Source: Planctomycetaceae bacterium (GTDB lineage: Bacteria; Planctomycetota; Planctomycetia; Pirellulales; Pirellulaceae). From it: 64,000 nt of DNA. Made by a program: the position numbers and the translations under genes. The stretch is from positions 62,001-126,000 of the forward strand of contig JAEUIQ010000011.1 of assembly GCA_016794985.1 (NCBI GenBank), in the 5' to 3' direction. The notes below the pieces were generated by a model. That model searched no databases. It was not told where the DNA came from and was given only the letters and a program-made list of their open reading frames with translations. This document shows positions 54,815 to 63,270 of this stretch, one piece after another (position 1 is the first letter of the stretch; each line of letters begins with the position of its first letter).

Positions 54815-55311
54815 TCTGCGTTACCATTTTGGCCAGAAATCATTGTTGTCCCATACCGTTCAGGATATCGGCAGAGTATTTTTCTTAATCGTCTCATTCT
54901 CGCTATGATTCCAAGATTGCGTATCTCAGCACGGTTTCGCGATCGATACAGTTGGTAGATTCGTTGGAACGTAACCCTTCAGGCATCTCGAATGTGGTTG
55001 GGCTGATTCGTTATCGAATCGTTAGTCTTCGTCGCCCTCGAACTAGCGTTCAACGAAGGATGGTCGTCATCCTATTCCATGTGGCCTGGCAATCAGAACG
55101 ATTGCGTTTTGGTCGGGCGCCGGGCGATAAGCAGCCGGTACCATCGACGATTGTATGGTTAGGCCTTGATTGAGTATTGCGAGGCAATGGTGATTCATCA
55201 GTTTGCGTGAGGTCGGCGATCGAGTCACGGAATGCAGGGACTCTTCTCTCACTTTCCCGGGGCATTTGCTGAGTGAAAACTCAGCACAAATTCCTGACAA
55301 GCAATCGTCGA
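54815..55311. other. Intergenic region between the SpoIIE-like gene and mgtE
   Basis: It lies upstream of the SpoIIE-like gene and downstream of mgtE, both on the minus strand. Short open frames on both strands have no recognisable family and are best ignored. No hairpin terminator for mgtE was identified. Confidence 0.35.
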
Positions 55312-56676
55312 TCAGATCACCGCTGGCATAATCATGGTCGCGACTTTGACATAGATAATGATCCCCATCACATCCATGATTCCCGCGACCAGTGGGTTGC
55401 TCATGATGGCTGGGTCCCAACCCATGCGATTGCAAATTAGCGGCAAGATGGCTCCGGTCAAAGTTCCAGCCATCACAATGATGTTCAAGGTAATGGGCAC
55501 GACGAGGACCGCCATCCAACCCAAAGCGGCAACTTGGGGAAACAACCACATGGTGACCAATCCGACTGCAAACAGGGTTCCGCCCAGCATAAGTCCGGTC
55601 CGCAGTTCGCGCGCTACGACGGTTGTCCAATCGCGTAGCGACAACTCACCCCGCGCCAAGGCGGTAATGATCAGTGTGGCCGCTTGTCCTCCCGAGTTCC
55701 CGCCGGTACTGATGACCAACGGCACGAACGCGACCATCCACGGCAACAGTTCACTTTCCAAGTGTTGCAAGGTGAACGCCGTCGTAAGCGAACAAAAGAA
55801 GAGAATGACCAACCAGATACCGCGCTTCTTGGCCAAGTCGAACAGCCCAGTCCTTAGGTAAGGTGCTTCCAAGGGTTGGACCGCCGCCATTTGGTGAGCA
55901 TCGGCGGTCGCCTCATCCAACACCACGTCGATCACATCGTCGTGCGTGACGATCCCCAGGAATCGACCACTTTGATCAACAATCGGCACAGCCAATAAGT
56001 CCAACTTGGCAACCAATTCGGCGACTTTTTCCTGATCGTCCGTGACTCTCGCCGCGATGACGTCCGTGTTCATGATTTCGCTGAGCGGTCGATTGGGCAG
56101 CCGCATCGCGGACAAAATCTCGCGGGCGGAGACGACACCACGCAGATAGCCATCTTGGTCCAAAATGTAAAGATAATAGACCATTTCCAAGGCATGAGCC
56201 GAGTTTGATAGTTCGTTCAAAGCGTCGCGAATCGACGTGGTTTCAGTCAGTCGAACCACGTCCGTTGTCATCATGGCACCAGCGGTTCCGGTCGGATATT
56301 GCCGGAGGCGCAGGATGTCACGACGTTCCGCCGGTGGCAGCAACGACAGCAAGTGTTCGACCACGTCATTGGGGACTTCGTCCAAGAGGTCCACTCGGTC
56401 GTCGGCGGGGAGGTGGGCCACGACCTCGGCAACTTCAGCCGGTGGCTGGGTCGCCAAGATTTCAATTTGGCGATTCCAGTCGAGATACGAGAACACATCG
56501 GTGCGATGATCTAGGTCCGTTTCACGCAGGACTTGCCACTGCTCGTCTGCCGTCAATCCCTCCATAAACGGAGCGGTTTGCGATGGGTGCAAAGTTTCGC
56601 AGAAGACCTTCAGCCCTTCCCGATCTTGGGCCGCCAACATTTCGCGCAGTTCGGGCAAATAGAGCGTATTGATCAT
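55312..56676 (-). CDS. mgtE: Magnesium transporter MgtE
   Basis: 454 residues from the ATG at 56676; a GTG-initiated extension to 56691 is possible. The N-terminal superhelical N domain (about 1-130) is followed by a CBS pair (about 135-255: GTAGAMMTTDVVRLTE, LPNRPLSEIMNTDVIAARV, LLAVPIVDQSGRFLGIVTHDDVIDV). Together they sense Mg2+ and gate the channel. The C-terminal third has five transmembrane helices including the signature PLVISTGGNSGGQAATLII. Domain order and length match the Thermus-type MgtE. It is a single gene, separated from its neighbours by 497 and 256 bp. An M-box riboswitch was not recognised upstream. Confidence 0.95.
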   Translation of the reverse strand: MINTLYLPELREMLAAQDREGLKVFCETLHPSQTAPFMEGLTADEQWQVLRETDLDHRTDVFSYLDWNRQIEILATQPPAEVAEVVAHLPADDRVDLLDEVPNDVVEHLLSLLPPAERRDILRLRQYPTGTAGAMMTTDVVRLTETTSIRDALNELSNSAHALEMVYYLYILDQDGYLRGVVSAREILSAMRLPNRPLSEIMNTDVIAARVTDDQEKVAELVAKLDLLAVPIVDQSGRFLGIVTHDDVIDVVLDEATADAHQMAAVQPLEAPYLRTGLFDLAKKRGIWLVILFFCSLTTAFTLQHLESELLPWMVAFVPLVISTGGNSGGQAATLIITALARGELSLRDWTTVVARELRTGLMLGGTLFAVGLVTMWLFPQVAALGWMAVLVVPITLNIIVMAGTLTGAILPLICNRMGWDPAIMSNPLVAGIMDVMGIIIYVKVATMIMPAVI

Positions 56677-56837
56677 GAATCGGACTTTCACCGGCGCCGC
56701 AAGGGACGGCGTGCCTGCGTGGGAACGGCTGTGGGGCCTTCTATTCTAAATGGCACCCGGAATTGCACTAGGGCTTGGACACCAGACATTCGTTTCGGTT
56801 CTGGATTCAGGTTCGGTTTCCCGGAAGTAAATGAAAA

Positions 56838-56868
56838 AAGCCACCCCTGTCACAAAGAGGGGTGGCTT
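56838..56868 (-). terminator. Rho-independent terminator of the YTV protein gene
   Basis: The perfect 9-bp stem GCCACCCCT/AGGGGTGGC is extended by AA/TT. On the minus strand the stem is followed by TTTTTTCATTT. It begins about 65 bp past the stop codon of the gene at 56933. On the plus strand it is followed by CTTTATTTTTT, so it can act in both directions. Confidence 0.88.
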
Positions 56869-56932
56869 CTTTATTTTTTGGTTCCGTTCAGAGCCAGATT
56901 CGACTGCTGGACGAATCGCAAGTTAGGCCGAC

Positions 56933-58276
56933 TTAGTTGGCGGCGCCGCAGCAAGAAGCTGCTGGTGCATCACAACCACTGTCGCAACCGGCGTCGCATC
57001 CGTCACCGCAACCGTTTCCGCATCCATTGAACAGGCCGCGTAGTCGAGAACCCAGACCTGACAAGAATGCTCGGCCCAAAGCTGGACGGCAGCATACGTT
57101 TACAGGTACTTCCTCGCACACGACGCGTGGAACGCGGATGCAGCGGGTGTAAGGGACTTGCTCACATACTCGCTTTGGTACGCAAACTTCTTTTTGTTCG
57201 CATACGGTCTTGCAGGTAACGTGAGGCACGCATCGGGTGCGAGTTTCGCAAACCCAATTGATCGTGCAAACTGGAACTTGCTTGCTCATTTGCTCGCAAA
57301 CGAAGCGAACTCTCTTCACTTCACGTTGGCGAGTTTCGCAAACCCAGCTGCAAGTCTTGTAGCAAACCGTACGAGTTTGTGGTTCGCAAACCCAGCTGGT
57401 GGTGCAGTAGTTAACAGTCTTGGGAACTTGTTCGCAAACCCAACGTGTAACGCAGGTTGGAACTTCTTCGCAAACGACTCGGCGAACGCACTTGGTGCCA
57501 GAGATCGTCTTGGTTTCGCAAGTTGGAACCCAAACTCGCTTGCAGACAACTCGGTCAGGAGTCGTGCAGCAAACGGTGGTTGGGCATGTGCGAACCAATT
57601 GGCAGCAGCCGGTGCAAGGATCGAATTCGAAGCTCAAACCGCCACGAACTCGCTTGCTGTAGCTACGACCTGGGATCGTCACTTGTTGCGATTCCCAATG
57701 ACCGCCACGAACGGTTACTTCGCGAGTGTAAGGAACTTGTTCCGTTACAACTTTGCGAACGGTTCGCATGACGGTCTCTTGAACTGGCTTGCGAACGCTG
57801 ACCATGATGGTCTTGCTGTGATTCTCAGTAACTCGACGACGAACGTTGACGGTTACTTCCTTTTGGTGCGTTTCCCATACAGGACGACGAACCGTGTAAT
57901 TTACCATTTCGGTCTCGCAGACCGGACGACGGACAGTGTAGTTCACTGTCTTATAGGTGGTTTCACGAACCGGACGACGAACGGTGTACTCTTGCTGCGT
58001 GTACGATACTTCGCGTACAACTCGGCTTACGTTCACCATTTGCTTCTCGTAAACCGTTCGCATGACGTTTCGCACGCCTTCGACTTGTTGGGTTTCCCAA
58101 ACAATTCTTCGGCGAGTTCGCATCACCGTATGACTTCCGCCGCAATCGCAACCAGCATCGGCAGCAATCGGGCCGCAGCTGTTGTAATTCACAGCTCCGC
58201 AGCAGTCAGCCCAAGCAGCGTTGGCCGACAACGTAGCGATAGCTACCACCGTCAGCAAACAACGTACCATCTTCAT
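56933..58276 (-). CDS. Cysteine-rich YTV-repeat surface protein
   Basis: 447 residues with a GGAG site 8 bp upstream. Residues 1-24 are a signal peptide ending ...AAWAD. The N-terminal half repeats a beta-strand unit of the type YTVRRPVxETxxKTVNYTVRRPV, with the conserved YTVRRPV core. The C-terminal half switches to Cys-containing units such as RVVCEEVPxCVxRWVCEQVPKTVNYC, and the end holds GC-rich clusters (GCGNGCGDGCDAGCDSGCD). In all there are over forty cysteines. It belongs to the YTV family described in planctomycetes and thought to form a disulfide-linked proteinaceous cell envelope. Its promoter and 5' region lie in the 610 bp gap upstream, and its terminator is at 56838-56868. The long + strand frame opposite it is an artefact of the repeats. 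Confidence 0.92.
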   Translation of the reverse strand: MKMVRCLLTVVAIATLSANAAWADCCGAVNYNSCGPIAADAGCDCGGSHTVMRTRRRIVWETQQVEGVRNVMRTVYEKQMVNVSRVVREVSYTQQEYTVRRPVRETTYKTVNYTVRRPVCETEMVNYTVRRPVWETHQKEVTVNVRRRVTENHSKTIMVSVRKPVQETVMRTVRKVVTEQVPYTREVTVRGGHWESQQVTIPGRSYSKRVRGGLSFEFDPCTGCCQLVRTCPTTVCCTTPDRVVCKRVWVPTCETKTISGTKCVRRVVCEEVPTCVTRWVCEQVPKTVNYCTTSWVCEPQTRTVCYKTCSWVCETRQREVKRVRFVCEQMSKQVPVCTINWVCETRTRCVPHVTCKTVCEQKEVCVPKRVCEQVPYTRCIRVPRVVCEEVPVNVCCRPALGRAFLSGLGSRLRGLFNGCGNGCGDGCDAGCDSGCDAPAASCCGAAN

Positions 58277-58886
58277 TGTGTGTCTCCTACTGACAAACTA
58301 AACCGTGGATGCGGTCATCTGGCACGACGAACCGTTCGTCACACCGATTTCCATAATTCACAACAATTGCCGTCAAGGTTGTCTTTTTCGGGATACCTTT
58401 CCAACAGCCGCCATTACATGAGAAGCTATCCTGACTTCACACGAATGCATGTTGTGTCCTTGCGTCTTAAATTCGGCAACTTGAGAAGCTTTGATTAATT
58501 AAGCGTTCCAGGAAGATAGCAAAGTCTAAGTCGAACGAGCGTTTTGTTTCGCGCGTAACGATTGTAGTGATTGCGAAGGATAGGAAGTTTAACTTGCCTA
58601 GTCTCGAAGTTGCCGAGTAGTCTACACCGCAATTTAAGAAATCTGGAGAGAAATTGGCGAAACAGTCGAGTTAGAGGATTTTGTCGATCCAGAAAGATAT
58701 TCAAATGTGCGCAACCGAGTTAGTTCGGTCGCGCCTTGACGCCAGCGTAGCACGACGTGAGCCGCAAGGGAATGGTCCTGCTGCCACACTAAAGCATTGA
58801 CTGGCAAACCCATTGAAGCGGTGACCATGATTGGGCCATTGCTCCGAATGGGTTTGGGGTGGAATCTCCTTCGGATGGCCGTGGTT
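58277..58886. other. 610-bp gap between the YTV gene and parB
   Basis: It lies upstream of the YTV gene and downstream of parB. The middle (about 58490-58720) looks richer in A+T than the flanks. No RNA gene, repeat or ORF with a recognisable product was found. A long promoter or leader region for the abundant YTV protein is plausible. Confidence 0.4.
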
Positions 58887-60047
58887 TCAAGCGACTTTGG
58901 CGAACACACCTCGTTCTTGGCAAAGCTGCTCGAAAATGCGCTGAAACTCTGCGTCGTTCTTGAAGTGGATAATCAATCGACCCGCGCCGCGTCCATTGGC
59001 TTTGATTTGAACGGCCGTCCCCAAGGCTCGCTTCGCTTGGGACTCCAAAGAATCAATTTGCGGGTTTCCGACCTTGCGCTTCGGCTTCAAACTGGGGCCA
59101 TCTTGATGATTGATAAACTCCGCAACGCGTCGTTCGGTCTCGCGGACGCTCCAGCCTTCGGCGACAATTTTGCGACAAAAGTCCAACTGCTCACGCTCTT
59201 CGCCCAAGGGCAAGATGGCGCGGGCATGCCCAGCGCTGACTCGGTTGTTGCTGACATCGTCCTGGATCGATTGCGGGAGTTCCAGTAATCGCATCAGATT
59301 TGCGATTGTCGAGCGATCGATCTTTAGTCGGCTCGCCAATTCTTCTTGTGTTGCTTGGTGTTCGTTCAAATAACGACGAAACGACAGTGCCTTTTCGATG
59401 GCGTTTAGGTCTTTTCGTTGAAGGTTTTCGACAATGGCCAACTCGGCGACCAAGCGATCGTCCGCCTCACGAACGCGGGCGGGGATCGTCTTCCAGCCGG
59501 CTTGAATCGCAGCTCGCAGTCGGCGTTCACCACTGATCAACTGGTATTTGCCATGGACGATCCGGACTAGAATCGGCTGGAGCATGTCATGCTCTTTGAG
59601 ACTCTCCGAAAGCGAGGCAATCTCAGATTCGCTGAACACGCGTCGCGGCTGAAAGGGATTTTCCTCGATGTCCAAGACCGGCAGTTGCAGCAGCGTTGTT
59701 TCGTGCGATTCTCCAACCGCAGGTGCGATTGTCGGCAACGTGCTAGCATTCAGTGAAACCCGAGCAACCTGATAGGATCGGGGGTTGCTCGAATGGTCGT
59801 CGTTGGGATGTGGTTGAGACAGCGTCATGTCGCTGGCAACGGTTGTCGCTGGGGAAGGACGCGGGCTGGTCAGCAAAGCGTCGGTGATCGCTGCATCACT
59901 GGAGTTGTTTAGTGGCGGCTCGGAACGCGACGCCATCAAATCCGCCAGACTACCCGTGGGTCGTTCGGGAGTCGCGGTCGGTTCGCTGCTAGCACCCAAG
60001 AGTGCCTCAAGTCCTCGGCCCAAACGTCGCTTCTTTAGGTTATTCAT
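58887..60047 (-). CDS. parB: Chromosome-partitioning protein ParB (Spo0J family)
   Basis: 386 residues, longer than typical ParB because of an N-terminal Ser/Thr/Pro-rich extension after the KKRRLGRGLEALLG start. The core is at about 115-330: ENPFQPRRVFSESEIASLSESLKEHDMLQPILVRIV, the CTPase/arginine patch GERRLRAAIQAGWKTIPA, and the HTH that binds parS (EELASRLKIDRSTIANLMRLLELP, then RVSAGHARAILPL). The C-terminal dimerisation part (RGAGRLIIHFKNDAEFQRIFEQL) is present. Its ATG overlaps the end of parA by 8 bp. It loads at parS as a CTP clamp and moves the chromosome origin with ParA. A parS-like site is at 60962-60977. Confidence 0.95.
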   Translation of the reverse strand: MNNLKKRRLGRGLEALLGASSEPTATPERPTGSLADLMASRSEPPLNNSSDAAITDALLTSPRPSPATTVASDMTLSQPHPNDDHSSNPRSYQVARVSLNASTLPTIAPAVGESHETTLLQLPVLDIEENPFQPRRVFSESEIASLSESLKEHDMLQPILVRIVHGKYQLISGERRLRAAIQAGWKTIPARVREADDRLVAELAIVENLQRKDLNAIEKALSFRRYLNEHQATQEELASRLKIDRSTIANLMRLLELPQSIQDDVSNNRVSAGHARAILPLGEEREQLDFCRKIVAEGWSVRETERRVAEFINHQDGPSLKPKRKVGNPQIDSLESQAKRALGTAVQIKANGRGAGRLIIHFKNDAEFQRIFEQLCQERGVFAKVA

Positions 60048-60786
60048 GGTTCATTACCTCCAAACAAAGTTCAATCATAGCGCGAGTGGCTCGGGAGCGG
60101 GGCGCGTAGTCGAGGACACTTTGTCCATGACTGACGGCTTCCGGTACCGAAACATCACGAGGGATCACGGTTTCGAAAACGATGTCGCCGAAGAATTCAC
60201 GGACGTCTTCGTCGACTTCACGGGTTAGTTCCAAGGTCGGGTCGTACATGGTTAGGACGATCCCACCGAATTGCAGGTTGCGGCCCGGTTGTCGCATGAC
60301 GTCGCGGATGACCTCGATCATTTGAGTCAGGCCTTCCATTGCGAAGTATTCGCATTGGATGGGCATGATGACTTCGTGACTTGCTGCCAATGCGGCCCTG
60401 GTCAAATGCCCAAGTGACGGGGGACAGTCAAGGATGACGTAGTCGTTGGCATTGCCGCAGTTCGTAAGGTGGGAGACCAGTTGCTGGGAGGCGGTCGTTC
60501 CGGCGGTGGCCAATTGATCGATATCAAAAAACGAGCGACTACCTGGCAAGAGACGCAGACCGGGAGTCGCACATTCGAGCAGTCCGTCCGCGAGCGGTTG
60601 GTCGGAAACCAGGGGGTGTCTTGGTAGAGGGCGATGGCCCAAGCCGCCAGTTGCGTTGCACTGGGGGTCCAAATCCACGAGCAGGACTTCTTGGCCCGCC
60701 TTGGCAATGGCGTCGGCCAAGTTCAGAGCGACGGTGGTTTTACCCACGCCGCCTTTCTGGTTCGCGATACAAAAGACGCGACCCAC
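60040..60786 (-). CDS. parA: Chromosome-partitioning ATPase ParA (Soj family)
   Basis: 248 residues, the length of chromosomal Soj-type ParA without a DNA-binding N-domain. The deviant Walker A motif is K11-G-G-V-G-K16-T-T18. It is followed by the A' motif LVDLDPQCNATGGLG and the Walker B-like DYVILDCPPSLGHLTRAALAASHEVIMPIQCEYFAMEGLTQM. It binds DNA non-specifically as an ATP dimer, and ParB stimulates its ATPase. It is the first gene of the parA-parB operon. The upstream ~950 bp are non-coding and hold the parS-like palindrome and a repeat array. Confidence 0.96.
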   Translation of the reverse strand: MGRVFCIANQKGGVGKTTVALNLADAIAKAGQEVLLVDLDPQCNATGGLGHRPLPRHPLVSDQPLADGLLECATPGLRLLPGSRSFFDIDQLATAGTTASQQLVSHLTNCGNANDYVILDCPPSLGHLTRAALAASHEVIMPIQCEYFAMEGLTQMIEVIRDVMRQPGRNLQFGGIVLTMYDPTLELTREVDEDVREFFGDIVFETVIPRDVSVPEAVSHGQSVLDYAPRSRATRAMIELCLEVMNHE

Positions 60787-60961
60787 CGCTCGACCTCCAT
60801 GTCTTGGTGTTCAAGTTCCGTTTTTTGCTCCGAGCCGTTCCGTGGCCCGAGTTCTGGTTCTGAATTTTAGTCGAGGGCCCCGAAATCCGAAACACGAATC
60901 CGGTGCGGCCACAGCGAATATCGCTGGCAGTCATGTTAATCTAGGCCCCTGGCGTAACCTG

Positions 60962-60977
60962 GGTTCCACGTGAAACC
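60962..60977. promoter_or_regulatory. parS-like site upstream of parA
   Basis: GGTTCCACGTGAAACC matches the 16-bp Bacillus/Caulobacter-type parS consensus TGTTCCACGTGAAACA at 14 of 16 positions. The two mismatches are the outermost bases, where the site keeps G/C symmetry. It lies 175 bp upstream of the parA start. Confidence 0.85.
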
Positions 60978-60989
60978 GTTGTGGTAACC

Positions 60990-61505
60990 GATCCGGGGAC
61001 AGACACTGCAAGAATGTCGCTGACCGCTCCGCCGGTCAGATTCAAGAAACCAGTGCAGGAACCAGTGCAGGGACAGACACCGGTTTGGGGAAGAACCGCT
61101 CCGGGGACAGGCCCCGCGAGACTGTCGCTGTCCGCTCCGCCGATCAGATTCAAGAAACCGCTCAGGGGACAAACACCGCAAGAATGTCGCTGACCGCTCC
61201 GCCGGTCAGATTCAAGAAACCGCTCCGGGGACAGACACCGCAAGAATGTCGCTGACCGCTCCGCCGGTCAGATTCAAAACCCAGCCGGGGGACAGGCACC
61301 CGCGCTCCCGATGGGGACAGGCACCGCGGGAACCGCTACGGGGACAGACACCGAGAACGATGCGGTGGGGGGCCGGTGAGGACAGGCAACTTCTTGTGCC
61401 GAACCCATGCCTTGACGCGCCGGACCCCGGCCCCGGTCATGATGGGGACAGGCACCGGCTCGCGGGAAAGACTTGGGGGAGATAATCGGGGACAGACACC
61501 GGCTT
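60990..61505. repeat. Array of GGGGACAGRCACC motifs with GCTCCGC-loop hairpins beside parS
   Basis: GGGGACAGRCACC or close variants start near 60995, 61069, 61103, 61165, 61227, 61288, 61313, 61340, 61444 and 61488. In the left half most are followed by CGCAAGAATGTCGCTGACC and the hairpin CTGACC-GCTCCGCC-GGTCAG, then ATTCAAGAAACC. The full unit of about 62 bp is best preserved at 61165-61275. The loop GCTCCGC also occurs in the hairpin repeats at 2454-2619. Confidence 0.85.
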
Positions 61506-61735
61506 CAGTAGCCAAGTCCCGCGAAGCATTGTGACCACTCCTGCGCCGCAGTCGAATATGCAATAAGCGAACCCAATTGGTATGCGAACCCAATCGGTTT
61601 GCAAAGTTATTGAACCTGATCCCTTCCAGTTCGATTCCCCAAGTGGCTAGCAGTTCCACGGGAAACGCCAGCATTTTTCAGAACGTCGAAACTTTCGAGA
61701 CTCGCCAACCCACAACAAAGAAGAACAGGCGGGGG
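61506..61735. other. Spacer between the motif array and the DUF1015 gene
   Basis: Non-coding, 3' flank of the DUF1015 gene on the minus strand. Nothing recognised. Confidence 0.35.
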
Positions 61736-63073
61736 CTATCCCAAGGGGTTAAAGACCAAACCTGAAAGCAGTTTCGGGTAAAAATAGGTGCTCTTGGCTG
61801 GCATCCGCTCCCCGTATTGGCTGACGCTTTCGATATCTTGGACGCGCGCCGGCATGACCAAAGCGGCCAGTTGAAATGGTTGGCCATCGCCACTCTGACC
61901 CGTGGCATCTCGACCAATCTCGTCCCCGCGGACCAGTCCGTCCACGACCTCGTCCACCGAATGAACGTACTTCGGAGTCGTCAGTTCCGCTGCTTCCAAA
62001 CAATCGTCCATCAAGAGCCGGTGCAAGATCGACACTCCTAGCCCGCGCCAATCTTCACAATGTTCCGGGGCGATCTCGGCCAGTCTTGCCATTCCTTCCG
62101 CAGTCAATTCCAAGCGACTCCAACAATCGTCTTTCGCCGTAAATATCCCCAGCGTCTCTTGTGACCCACCCACCTCGATTTGTTCCCATAACCCAGCGGC
62201 AGCCGCCGGTCCGTGTCCAAACGTCGTGACCTCAAAATAAGTCCCGACCCGGCGGACCAGCTCACCTTGATCAATCGGTGCGATCCCGCGAAACAACCGA
62301 TGTGTCGGCAAAACGATCAGGCCGGGATCGTCCATGCCGACCAACATCATTAGCACATAATCACAATCGGGGTGATGATCCCCAGCTTCCTGCCGAGCCC
62401 TGCTATAGTTGCAAGCCGTCTCGTAACGGTGGTGACCGTCCGCGATATAGACCTCGCGGTCGGCGATCATTTGAGCAATCTTTGCCTGCACCTGGGCTCC
62501 CGGAAGTAGATAAAGCCGATGGACGACGCCTAAATCATCGGTCGCCTCGACCGGCGGAGTCGCCGCGACGGCCATGTCTAGTGTCATCTGGATCGAGTTG
62601 TCCGGATCCGGGTACATTCCGAATACCGGCGACAAATTCGTTCGAGTCGCGGTGGTCAACAAGAACCGATCCTGTTTCGCTTTCGAGTGGGTCTCTTCAT
62701 GAGGATAGATCTTCCCCGTGCCAAAGGGCTCCAAGCGGACTCGGCACAAAAACCCACGCCGAGTAAATGTCTGGCCACCCCAAGTAAACGACTGGTGGTA
62801 CACATACAGCATCGGCTGGCTATCAAGTGCTAGCGTTCCATCGTTTTGCCAGGACCGCAAGAAATGCCCGGCCCGCTGATATTTCGCGTTCGGCACATCG
62901 CCCGGCTCTTCTCGGTTCAAGATCAGCCGAACGACGTTTTTCGGATGCCGAGCATACAACAAATCCTGCTGCGCCGAATTAATCACATCGTACGGAGGAG
63001 CAACCACATCAGCCAACGACCCGACCACTCCCAAATCGTATCTTAGCCCACGAAATGCTTGAATGTTTGGCAC
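61736..63073 (-). CDS. DUF1015 family protein (SerK-like)
   Basis: 445 residues, soluble. It is a complete DUF1015 protein: the start AFRGLRYDLGVVGSLADVVAPPYDVI, then HPKNVVRLILNREEPGD, the core KIYPHEETHSKAKQDRFLLTTATRTNLSPVFGMYPD, and ADGHHRYETACNYSRAR...DYVLMMLVGMDDPGLIVLPTHRLF. In archaea one family member (SerK) is an ADP-dependent free-serine kinase; the HHRYETA and VAPPYDVI motifs are the conserved ones. Whether this bacterial member has kinase activity is unknown. It is a single-gene unit between the parAB region and the hairpin repeat array at 63271. Confidence 0.9.
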   Translation of the reverse strand: MPNIQAFRGLRYDLGVVGSLADVVAPPYDVINSAQQDLLYARHPKNVVRLILNREEPGDVPNAKYQRAGHFLRSWQNDGTLALDSQPMLYVYHQSFTWGGQTFTRRGFLCRVRLEPFGTGKIYPHEETHSKAKQDRFLLTTATRTNLSPVFGMYPDPDNSIQMTLDMAVAATPPVEATDDLGVVHRLYLLPGAQVQAKIAQMIADREVYIADGHHRYETACNYSRARQEAGDHHPDCDYVLMMLVGMDDPGLIVLPTHRLFRGIAPIDQGELVRRVGTYFEVTTFGHGPAAAAGLWEQIEVGGSQETLGIFTAKDDCWSRLELTAEGMARLAEIAPEHCEDWRGLGVSILHRLLMDDCLEAAELTTPKYVHSVDEVVDGLVRGDEIGRDATGQSGDGQPFQLAALVMPARVQDIESVSQYGERMPAKSTYFYPKLLSGLVFNPLG

Positions 63074-63270
63074 GATTGGATTCCAATAATTACCGCTGAG
63101 CCCCTTTAATTATGCGAACTCAGTGTAAACCGGGAACCGTTTCTCAACGAGGGGCGGCCAACGTTCGAAGTCCCGATGCTGCCCATTGCCGTGCGTCGTC
63201 GCAAACGAAATAAGTATCAATTACGGTAAAAACTAATTGACAATGACGGTGCAAAGAAAGTCCATACGAT
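63074..63270. other. Spacer upstream of the DUF1015 gene
   Basis: It contains the promoter of the minus-strand gene; nothing else was recognised. Confidence 0.3.

Noticed and set aside
57158..58498. 446-residue + strand ORF opposite the YTV gene
   Set aside because: It is antisense to a gene with SD, signal peptide and repeats. Its Asn/Ala-rich product merely mirrors the repeat units of the YTV protein.
60990..61505. CRISPR array
   Set aside because: Distances between motifs vary widely and the intervening blocks are themselves repeats; no cas genes.
60787..61735. oriC with DnaA boxes next to parAB
   Set aside because: I saw no cluster of TTATCCACA-type boxes by eye, so I do not call an origin, although a parS-like site is present.
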